From Mageeibacillus sp. UBA4314 (GTDB lineage: Bacteria; Bacillota; Clostridia; Saccharofermentanales; Saccharofermentanaceae): a stretch of DNA of 19,083 nt. The notes beneath the pieces were generated by a model, which had not been told where the DNA came from, did no database searches, and saw only the letters and a program-made list of their open reading frames with translations. The DNA is taken from positions 1 through 19,083 of the forward strand of contig DGUI01000043.1 of NCBI GenBank assembly GCA_002394605.1. Direction: 5' to 3'. The position numbers and the translations under genes were made by a program. This document shows positions 13,593 to 19,083 of this stretch, piece after piece. Position 1 is the stretch's first letter; the number at the start of each line of letters is the position of its first letter.

Positions 13593-14831
13593 TTAATACA
13601 ATGCGGTGATATACTCTGACAGATAGCTTCCGATTTGGGCAAACGCTTTGGATACCTTGCCTTCGTCTGCGCACTCGATCGATATGCAGACTGCCACAGG
13701 TTCCTTCATTTCGATGATCGCAAGCTCAGTATATGCGTGAAGGTCCTTGTTGCGTCCGTAGATGTGAAGGATCGGCGTTCCTTCCTTGAACGCGGAACTG
13801 ATCGGGCTGTCAACGGTGGAATTTGCAAGTGCGTTTATGATGCTCTGATAGCCGGAAGGGTTGGATGTGTATGACCTGTAGAGGTAGCACATGTAATTGG
13901 ACATGTCGTAACAGGTCGATCTTCCCTTGCCCTTGTAGTCTTTACCTGCATAATTGGTGTAGAAGACAGACTTGTCATAAGCCTGGTAAGAGCTTATCTC
14001 ATTGATCTTCGGAACCACTTCATCAAGGCCGCCGAGCTCTTTTAAGAGCATCTCGTAAGCGACGTTGTCACTTGAAGCGATCATTAGGTGTTCCAGAAAT
14101 CCCAGATAGATCTTTTTGCCGGCCTGATATTTGGACGTGATATAAGATCCTGCGGAATTAGCATGGCCCTCGTATGTTATGACTTTGGCCGGATCGATCC
14201 CGCCCGATATTGCCATGTTGTTCATGATGATGCTGACGGGGAGTGCATATGTGCCGGCCGGAACGATGGGATCGAGCTCATTGATGCCAAGTTCTTCTCT
14301 GTTCTTGAGGCTTACGTACCTGAAGCTTATACGCGAATTGCTGACGGTCTTGATGTAATTCTCGATGTCATTCTTCATGTGGTCGAGCAGCACTGCACGC
14401 TTCTGGTGGGAAGCGATCTGCGTCTTGGGTGATGAGAAATGGAAATCTTCGATATCGAGCTTCTCTGGAGAGGTATCGGCAGCTTTTGTAACTTCAGACG
14501 AAGACTCCTCCGAAGGCGTAGTTTCCGTATGGAGGGATGGTGCGAGCTTGGTCGTCTCTGTAGTCGTGGTCTCCTCTGATGATTCCGTTGTCTCAGAAGT
14601 CGTGGTCGTGACCTCAGTCGTTGTTATGAGCGTTGTAGTCGTATCGGTTGCCCTGCCGACCATGTCCGGGTACAGCATCGCATACTCATTCTGGTATGAT
14701 GCCACAGACATCACGAAAACAACGACAAGGACCGTTACAGCCAGCACAGCGATAAGGATGAGCGTGATAAGACGCCTTTTATTCCTTATGTTTTCCGCCC
14801 TGTCCAGAAATGTCGGATTCGGAGCCTTCAT
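13593..14831 (-). CDS. Membrane-anchored beta-lactamase-fold protein lacking catalytic residues
   Basis: The 412 residues comprise a basic cytoplasmic N-terminus, one transmembrane helix at about 21-43, an extracellular Thr/Ser/Glu-rich linker at about 62-120, and a class A beta-lactamase-like domain from about 145. The region that should hold Ser-x-x-Lys reads VPAGTYALPVSIIM, with Gly193 and Ala196 in place of the nucleophile and base. The second motif SDN is intact (254-256, in IASSDNVAYEMLLKELGG), and the KTG motif is I-Y-G at 357-359. Beta-lactam hydrolysis is thus unlikely; a wall-side binding role is inferred. The ATG lies 4 bases after the fhs stop, without an obvious ribosome site, so it is probably coupled to fhs. 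Relatives in Clostridia are annotated serine hydrolase. Confidence 0.8.
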   Translation of the reverse strand: MKAPNPTFLDRAENIRNKRRLITLILIAVLAVTVLVVVFVMSVASYQNEYAMLYPDMVGRATDTTTTLITTTEVTTTTSETTESSEETTTTETTKLAPSLHTETTPSEESSSEVTKAADTSPEKLDIEDFHFSSPKTQIASHQKRAVLLDHMKNDIENYIKTVSNSRISFRYVSLKNREELGINELDPIVPAGTYALPVSIIMNNMAISGGIDPAKVITYEGHANSAGSYITSKYQAGKKIYLGFLEHLMIASSDNVAYEMLLKELGGLDEVVPKINEISSYQAYDKSVFYTNYAGKDYKGKGRSTCYDMSNYMCYLYRSYTSNPSGYQSIINALANSTVDSPISSAFKEGTPILHIYGRNKDLHAYTELAIIEMKEPVAVCISIECADEGKVSKAFAQIGSYLSEYITALY

Positions 14832-14835
14832 ATCA

Positions 14836-16509
14836 TCAGAACAGACCTACGATCGTTCCCTCAGAATCAATGTCGATGTCAAGAGCTGCAGGATGCTTAG
14901 GCAGACCCGGCATTGTGAGGATCTTGCCCGTAAGTGCTACGACATAACCTGCGCCTGCGCTCACATAACAGTCTCTGACCGTGATGTTGAACCCTTCAGG
15001 TGCGCCGAGCTTCTTGGGATCATCAGTGAAAGAATACTGTGTCTTGGCGATGCACACAGGGAGATCGCCGTATCCGGCCTTAACGAGAGCCTCGATCTTC
15101 TCTGCAACGCCGTCCTCAAGGACTATGCCGTCAGCGCCGTAGATCCTTGTAGCGACCTTGGATATCTTGGTCTCGATGGAGTCTTCGAGGTCATATGTGA
15201 AATTGAGAGCCTTGCAGTCACACTCGTCAACTGCAGCGAGAACTGCGTTCGCAATGTCGATGCCGCCTTCTCCGCCGTTGCGGAATACATCGGAGATCTC
15301 AAACTTTGCTCCGAGTTCAAGGCAGAGGTTCTTGACGATCTCAAGCTCTTCCTCTGTGTCCGTAGGGAACCTGTTGCAGGTTACGACGACGGGAACGCCG
15401 AATCCTGACATGTTCCTGATATGCCTTGCAACATTGCCAAAGCCCTTGACGAGAGCTTCGTTGTTCTGCTCACCGAGGTTCTCCTTGGCGATGCCGGCGT
15501 TGTACTTGAGAGATCTTACCGTAGCGACAACAACGATAGCAGAAGGAACGATCCCTGCCTTACGGCACTTGATGTCAAGGAACTTCTCAGCTCCGAGGTC
15601 TGCGCCGAATCCTGCTTCGGTGATGACATAATCAGCAAGCTTCATTGCTGTCTTGGTAGCAACGATAGTGTTGCATCCGTGGGAAATATTAGCGAAAGGT
15701 CCGCCGTGAACGATGGCGGGCACATGCTCCAATGTCTGAACGAGGTTAGGGGAGATGGCATCCTTAAGGAGCGTTGCCATGGAACCTACTGCTCCGAGCT
15801 GGCCTGCCGTAACGATCTCGCCGGACCTGTTATATGCTACTGCGAGGCGCGAGAGACGGTCCTTGAGATCATCCATTCCGTCTGCCATGCATAAAGTTGC
15901 CATGATCTCACATGCTGCCGTGATCTGGAACATATCATTCCTTGTTACGCCGTATGCTCCGCCGCCTACGCCGACAGTGATATTACGCAGACACCTGTCG
16001 TTCATGTCCATGCATCTCTTCCAGAGGATGCGGTTCTCGTCGATATCAAGCTCGTTGCCCTGGAAGATGTGATTATCGATCATTGCTGCGAGGAGGTTAT
16101 TAGCCGTTGATATCGCGTGGATATCCCCTGTGAAATGGAGGTTGATGTCTTCCATCGGAACGACCTGGGAATAACCGCCGCCGCAGGCACCACCCTTGAT
16201 GCCGAATACGGGGCCGAGTGAGGGTTCTCTCAGGGCGAGACAAACGTTCTTGCCGAGCTTTGCAAGTCCCTGTGCCAGACCGATGCTGACTGTTGTCTTG
16301 CCTTCTCCTGCAGGCGTGGGGTTCATCGCGGTAACGAGTACTACCTTACCCTGCTTTGAGCTGTCGAGCTTCTTGAGAGATGAAGCGGGGATCTTAGCTT
16401 TGTATTTGCCGTAATGATCCAGATCATCCGGAGTGAGACCGAGCTTTGCCGCGATCTTGTCGATAGGTTCCATAACTGCATTCTGAACGATCTGAATGTC
16501 ACTGAGCAT
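14836..16509 (-). CDS. fhs: Formate-tetrahydrofolate ligase
   Basis: It makes 10-formyltetrahydrofolate from formate, ATP and tetrahydrofolate, feeding purine synthesis, fMet-tRNA and, in acetogens, the methyl branch of the Wood-Ljungdahl pathway. The 557-residue length is standard. It shows the nucleotide-binding NPTPAGEGKTTVSIGLAQGL at 63-82, REPSLGPVFGIKGGACGGGY from about 94, FTGDIHAISTANNLLAAMIDN, and TVRSLKYNAG, and ends with the usual MPGLPKHPAALDID near the C-terminus. ATG 16509 has GGGGGA upstream. A TTGAAA-N17-TAAAAT promoter gives a leader of about 35 bases, too short for a tetrahydrofolate riboswitch. The next gene, a beta-lactamase-fold protein, follows after 4 bases. Confidence 0.97.
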   Translation of the reverse strand: MLSDIQIVQNAVMEPIDKIAAKLGLTPDDLDHYGKYKAKIPASSLKKLDSSKQGKVVLVTAMNPTPAGEGKTTVSIGLAQGLAKLGKNVCLALREPSLGPVFGIKGGACGGGYSQVVPMEDINLHFTGDIHAISTANNLLAAMIDNHIFQGNELDIDENRILWKRCMDMNDRCLRNITVGVGGGAYGVTRNDMFQITAACEIMATLCMADGMDDLKDRLSRLAVAYNRSGEIVTAGQLGAVGSMATLLKDAISPNLVQTLEHVPAIVHGGPFANISHGCNTIVATKTAMKLADYVITEAGFGADLGAEKFLDIKCRKAGIVPSAIVVVATVRSLKYNAGIAKENLGEQNNEALVKGFGNVARHIRNMSGFGVPVVVTCNRFPTDTEEELEIVKNLCLELGAKFEISDVFRNGGEGGIDIANAVLAAVDECDCKALNFTYDLEDSIETKISKVATRIYGADGIVLEDGVAEKIEALVKAGYGDLPVCIAKTQYSFTDDPKKLGAPEGFNITVRDCYVSAGAGYVVALTGKILTMPGLPKHPAALDIDIDSEGTIVGLF

Positions 16510-16550
16510 AAGAAAAATCCCCCGATCATGGTAAAAATATGGTACTCAAC

Positions 16551-16579
16551 ATTTTACTAATATTAAGTTTTCTTTTCAA
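16551..16579 (-). promoter_or_regulatory. Promoter of fhs
   Basis: On the minus strand TTGAAA (complement of 16574-16579) and TAAAAT (complement of 16551-16556) are separated by 17 bases. The start would be near 16544. It is divergent from the veg promoter in a 276-base AT-rich gap that holds no gene. Confidence 0.75.
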
Positions 16580-16672
16580 CCACGCGCGCGCCCGTATTGT
16601 AAAGGTTGTTGCAGACAAACACTACATTTTGTGTAATTTTGACAAAATAGCACAACATATAGTGTCTTGTAA

Positions 16673-16701
16673 TTGACAAAAATAGTGCATGCTGATATTC
16701 T
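16673..16701 (+). promoter_or_regulatory. Promoter of the veg-like gene
   Basis: A perfect TTGACA (16673-16678), a 17-base spacer and TATTCT (16696-16701) with TGn extension (TGATATTCT). The leader would be about 80 bases. A second TTGACAAAATAG copy lies at 16639, 34 bases upstream. Confidence 0.8.
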
Positions 16702-16785
16702 TATACGCAGAGTGGGTAATGTTTCTGTAATTTTTCTCACGAATTTGCAATATTACATCTTAAGCCGGGGCGGGAGGTAGTTACA

Positions 16786-17058
16786 ATGATAATCAGCTCA
16801 GATATCGAATTGTGTCGTAAGAAGTTTGAAGAGATCATCGGAAGAAGAGTAGTTCTCAAGACGAATGGCGGACGCAAGAGGATCATTACATACGTAGGTG
16901 AGGTTGATTATTGTTATCCCAATGTATTCACGGTTAAGTGTGAGAGGAATCCCGGTGAGTACTCCATAGTAAGTTTCAGCTATGTTGATGTCCTCACAAG
17001 AACAGTAAGAGTTGGTCTTGTTGCAGAGCATCCGGCAGAAGAGATGGCTGCAGTCTGA
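16786..17058 (+). CDS. veg: Veg-like protein (DUF1021)
   Basis: The 90-residue protein matches Bacillus Veg in plan: an N-terminal helix (DIELCRKKFEEIIGRRVVLK), the basic NGGRKRI at 27-33, a strand-rich middle with YPNVFTVKCER, and FSYVDVLTRTVRV. Veg is a small, strongly expressed cytosolic protein linked to biofilm matrix control in Bacillus; its biochemical action is not settled. In Bacillus veg lies just upstream of sspF and ispE; here ispE is two genes downstream, which supports the call. GGAGG at 16773-16777 is 8 bases from ATG 16786. A strong promoter before and a strong terminator after make it a single-gene unit. Confidence 0.87.
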   Translation: MIISSDIELCRKKFEEIIGRRVVLKTNGGRKRIITYVGEVDYCYPNVFTVKCERNPGEYSIVSFSYVDVLTRTVRVGLVAEHPAEEMAAV

Positions 17059-17082
17059 ACTTTAGGATATTTTAACTAACAG

Positions 17083-17118
17083 GAAGCTGTCACGATCTGT
17101 GTGACAGCTTCTTTTTTA
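17083..17118 (+). terminator. Intrinsic terminator after veg
   Basis: A perfect 11-bp stem, GAAGCTGTCAC (17083-17093) with GTGACAGCTTC (17101-17111), loop of 7, then T6. Third copy of the AGCTGTC/GACAGCT stem core in the window. Confidence 0.95.
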
Positions 17119-17158
17119 TCCCCGTATGATTTAAAATATAAAGAGGAGGGTACTTACG

Positions 17159-17569
17159 GTGTCGCAGGTTTTGGACGGAAACAGGATAGCACGCAAGGTG
17201 GTCTTCAGGATGAGGCTGTCCGTGGCCTTCTGGCTTATCATTGCCACGTTTCAGATATTATTCGGTATCCTGCTCATATTATTCGGATACGGACTGTCAA
17301 TGATCGCTTGCGGCGGATGGAACATATATGCTTCCATCAGCAGGATAAGGACATCGAATCTGTTCAGCAGGGATCCGTCCCTTATATACCCTTATTTTGA
17401 GTCAAGTCTGGACAGGATATGCATCTGGCTTGCGGTGAACTGTATTTTCGGAGGGATAATAGGTGTCCTGGCAAGTGTCTATGACCTGGTCCTGAGAAGT
17501 TTTGTTGTAAGACATAAGGAAGATCTGACGCTTGGTCTTATGAGCGGAGGTGCATATGGAAGTGTATGA
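17159..17569 (+). CDS. Small membrane protein of unknown function
   Basis: I do not recognise this 136-residue protein. It has a basic N-terminus, hydrophobic segments at about 22-44 and 46-60 (the second containing CGGWNIYASISRIR), a polar stretch with DPSLIYPYFESSLDR, and a further hydrophobic segment at about 87-112, then a short charged tail. It is probably an integral membrane protein with two or three spans. The GTG start at 17159 is supported by AGGAGG at 17144-17149, nine bases upstream; no nearby ATG fits. TATGAT at 17125-17130 might be a -10. Its last 14 bases overlap ispE, so the two are co-translated; the ispE ribosome site lies inside its end. Confidence 0.75.
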   Translation: MSQVLDGNRIARKVVFRMRLSVAFWLIIATFQILFGILLILFGYGLSMIACGGWNIYASISRIRTSNLFSRDPSLIYPYFESSLDRICIWLAVNCIFGGIIGVLASVYDLVLRSFVVRHKEDLTLGLMSGGAYGSV

Positions 17570-18497
17570 CATTACGGCGAATGCCAAGGTGAATATCTTT
17601 CTTCGGATATGCGGGAAGCTCCCTAACGGCTATCACAGGCTCTATACCGTCATGCAGGAAGTTGACATAGCTGATGAAGTGACTGTCAGCATAGATGATA
17701 CGAGAGAGGCGGGGATTGAAGTTATCTGCGAAGGCCTTGAAGGTACTGACCAGAAGAAGAATCTCTGCTACAAAGCTGCCGACAGGTTCTATGCCAATTA
17801 CCATAATAAGCTCGTGGAAGAGGGCTTCAGGAATAAGATAAGGTTCCCTTATACGGAGATCTCGCTTAAGAAGACGATACCTTTTCAGGCCGGGATGGGC
17901 GGCGGATCTTCCGATGCAGCCGCAGTACTCCTTGTCCTGCAGGAACACTTTAACGAACCTTTCAGTGAAGAAGAGATTAACAGGATAGCAGTAAACATCG
18001 GAGCAGATGTGCCTTTCTTCCTCTACGGCGGAACGTGTCTGTGCGAGGGAGTAGGTGAGGAGATAACAAGACTCGAAGGGGCAGCGAGATGGCCCATGCT
18101 GATCGTCAAGCCGCCTGTGGGGGTATCGACTCCGAGGAGTTTTGCACAGGTCGATAAGATGGAGATCCCTCCCGTTGATACGAAGGCGTATGAGCAGATG
18201 TATTACGAACTGTTAAGCGCCGGTGAGGATCATGACAGGGTTTCTGACGTGCTGAAGAAGCATAAGTCACTGTTCGTTAATGATCTTCAACTGCCGGGCA
18301 TAGAGGAAGTCCCGGTGATATCCGGCATAATAAGTTCACTTGATGATGAGGGCAGCATGCTCTCTCTAATGACCGGTTCAGGCAGCGCGGTATTCGGAAT
18401 ATTCAAGACGGAGGAAGAAGCAAAAAAGGCCTCCCTTAACATGTCGGAAGACCCTTTGTTCAAAGACTGTCAGTTCATAGTCACGAAGATGCTGTGA
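17556..18497 (+). CDS. ispE: 4-diphosphocytidyl-2-C-methyl-D-erythritol kinase
   Basis: IspE is the ATP-dependent GHMP kinase of the non-mevalonate (MEP) isoprenoid pathway, acting in the cytosol. The 313 residues show the substrate-site ANAKVNIFL at 8-16 (Lys11 likely catalytic), the ATP loop GMGGGSSDAA at 113-122, GADVPFFLYG at 149-158 with the catalytic Asp, and the third GHMP motif TGSGSAVFGIF near the C-terminus. It is somewhat longer than the usual 280-290. A GTG at 17550 is in frame, but GGAGG (17546-17550) places the start at ATG 17556. It overlaps the upstream membrane gene by 14 bases and, at its 3' end, the convergent acetyltransferase gene by 17 bases. Confidence 0.95.
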   Translation: MEVYDITANAKVNIFLRICGKLPNGYHRLYTVMQEVDIADEVTVSIDDTREAGIEVICEGLEGTDQKKNLCYKAADRFYANYHNKLVEEGFRNKIRFPYTEISLKKTIPFQAGMGGGSSDAAAVLLVLQEHFNEPFSEEEINRIAVNIGADVPFFLYGGTCLCEGVGEEITRLEGAARWPMLIVKPPVGVSTPRSFAQVDKMEIPPVDTKAYEQMYYELLSAGEDHDRVSDVLKKHKSLFVNDLQLPGIEEVPVISGIISSLDDEGSMLSLMTGSGSAVFGIFKTEEEAKKASLNMSEDPLFKDCQFIVTKML

Positions 18498-19029
18498 GCT
18501 TTGTTATATCCATCCCGAGCAGGCCTCTCATGTATCCTCTGCTCGATTCACTGTCTATTACCTCAAAACCGCGGTTCTTGTAGAAAGTAACCATTCCGTG
18601 ATTCGTTACTGCAGTGTGCAGGAGAAGGTGGCTTACGCCTTTACGCTTGGCAAGCTCCTGTGCAGCAGTCATGAGGTCCACGCCAAGCCCGGTGCTCCGA
18701 AGGTCGCGCCTTACCGCAAACCTCGAGATATACCCCGCAAGTTCCACTTTCTCAAGATACGCCATTGTCTTATCCGAGAAATTGAATTTCAGGGGATTGA
18801 ACACGAGGGACAGTGTGATGGTCCCTATCGGCTCATCGCCGTCAAAACAGCACAGACACCAGTTATTCCTGATCCTGTCCTCTATCGTGGATACCTCTTC
18901 TGTCATTGACTCGAGGTGGTCTTCGGGGATCTTGGAATCGATGCAGTAAGTCACCATCGCACTCTTGATCAGGTGCGATAACCTCTGTGAATCTTCAGGA
19001 ACTGCTCTTCTGAATTCAAATGAACTCAT
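18481..19029 (-). CDS. GNAT-family N-acetyltransferase
   Basis: Predicted acetyl-CoA-dependent acetyltransferase; acceptor unknown. The 182 residues follow the GNAT plan: an N-terminal FRRAVPEDSQRLSHLI, a central strand pair (CLCCFDGDEPIGTITLSL, 58-75), the core strand GYISRFAVRRDLR, the acetyl-CoA pyrophosphate loop RSTGLG at 111-116, and NHGMVTFYKNRGFEVID at about 143-159, the usual C-terminal signature. A TTG at 19032 is in frame just before, but ATG 19029 is the better start. No ribosome site is evident; the start lies inside the end of the upstream carbamoyltransferase frame, so coupling is likely. The 3' end overlaps ispE by 17 bases. Confidence 0.87.
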   Translation of the reverse strand: MSSFEFRRAVPEDSQRLSHLIKSAMVTYCIDSKIPEDHLESMTEEVSTIEDRIRNNWCLCCFDGDEPIGTITLSLVFNPLKFNFSDKTMAYLEKVELAGYISRFAVRRDLRSTGLGVDLMTAAQELAKRKGVSHLLLHTAVTNHGMVTFYKNRGFEVIDSESSRGYMRGLLGMDITKLTASS

Positions 19030-19083
19030 CAATATTTGCCATGCAGTTTACGAGTATTGCCTTGTGGGCATGAAGCCTGTTCT
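19016..19083 (-). CDS. C-terminal end of a carbamoyltransferase, probably ornithine carbamoyltransferase
   Basis: Only the last 22 residues, after an incomplete codon at the edge, are in the window. They read NRLHAHKAILVNCMANID followed by EFI and TGA at 19016-19018. The incomplete first codon ends in AG, compatible with Glu, giving ENRLHxxKAIL, the C-terminal signature I know from ornithine carbamoyltransferases (AENRMHTIKAVM in E. coli). Other transcarbamoylases of the same fold end differently, but so short a fragment cannot settle the specificity. The stop overlaps the GNAT start by 14 bases. Confidence 0.6.
   Translation of the reverse strand, partial: NRLHAHKAILVNCMANIDEFI

Noticed and set aside
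14365..15408. A 347-codon open frame on the plus strand, Val/Ser-rich at its start.
   Set aside because: It is the complement of the Thr-rich linker of the beta-lactamase-fold gene and of the end of fhs; no ribosome site or domain supports it.
16582..16591. CGCGCGCG run as possible Z-DNA or restriction-type signal.
   Set aside because: Too short to support a claim alone; mentioned only within the fhs-veg region.
16510..16785. Possible tetrahydrofolate riboswitch before fhs.
   Set aside because: The predicted promoter leaves only about 35 bases of leader before fhs, and no matching structure is seen in it.
1..19083. Search for CRISPR arrays, tRNAs, rRNAs, transposases, phage genes and toxin-antitoxin pairs.
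   Set aside because: None recognised. The 51-codon/87-codon pair has toxin-antitoxin-like size and overlap, but no motif of any known family is visible, so I do not call it one.

Overview
The window is a gene-dense stretch of chromosome from a Gram-positive anaerobe, most likely a member of class Clostridia. This rests on a YugP-type peptidase, the SRP RNA-dnaX-ybaB-recR cluster, an S4 protein of the RqcP/YabO type next to a DivIC-like gene, veg close to ispE, an acetogen-type formate-tetrahydrofolate ligase, and strong AGGAGG ribosome sites. I cannot name a genus. No CRISPR array, insertion sequence, prophage, tRNA or rRNA was seen.

Layout. 1-242 is the end of triose-phosphate isomerase, closed by a terminator. 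391-2035 holds a YugP-like membrane zinc peptidase and an alpha/beta hydrolase, convergent with a GH31 glycosidase on the minus strand (to 4237). 4338-6892 is a two-gene unit: a degenerate iron-alcohol-dehydrogenase-like protein and the CCA-adding enzyme. 7000-7728 is a lone type IV pilin-like protein with a Pro/Thr linker. 7835-11574 is the SRP RNA, dnaX, ybaB, recR and rqcP, tightly packed. 11698-12009 is a DivIC/FtsB-like division protein.

12075-12459 (minus) holds two small unknown genes; the upstream one (51 codons) overlaps the start of the other. 12674-13513 is a zinc-ribbon protein with an HD-like domain that has lost its metal ligands. 13593-16509 (minus) is formate-tetrahydrofolate ligase followed 4 bases later by a membrane-anchored beta-lactamase-fold protein without catalytic Ser or Lys. 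A divergent promoter region separates it from veg (16786). 17159-18497 is a small membrane protein overlapping ispE. The right edge is a minus-strand GNAT acetyltransferase behind the tail of what looks like ornithine carbamoyltransferase.

Most genes are housekeeping: glycolysis, tRNA maturation, replication and repair, ribosome rescue, division, one-carbon and isoprenoid metabolism. The unusual content is a set of probable pseudoenzymes (Fe-ADH fold, HD fold, beta-lactamase fold, plus a GH31 with a rewired sugar-binding site), a hidden small gene, a family of terminators sharing one stem, and the absence of sporulation genes from three places where Bacillus carries them. I found no clear multi-gene defence or mobile system; the best candidates for something undescribed are the zinc-ribbon/pseudo-HD protein and the 51-codon/87-codon gene pair beside it.
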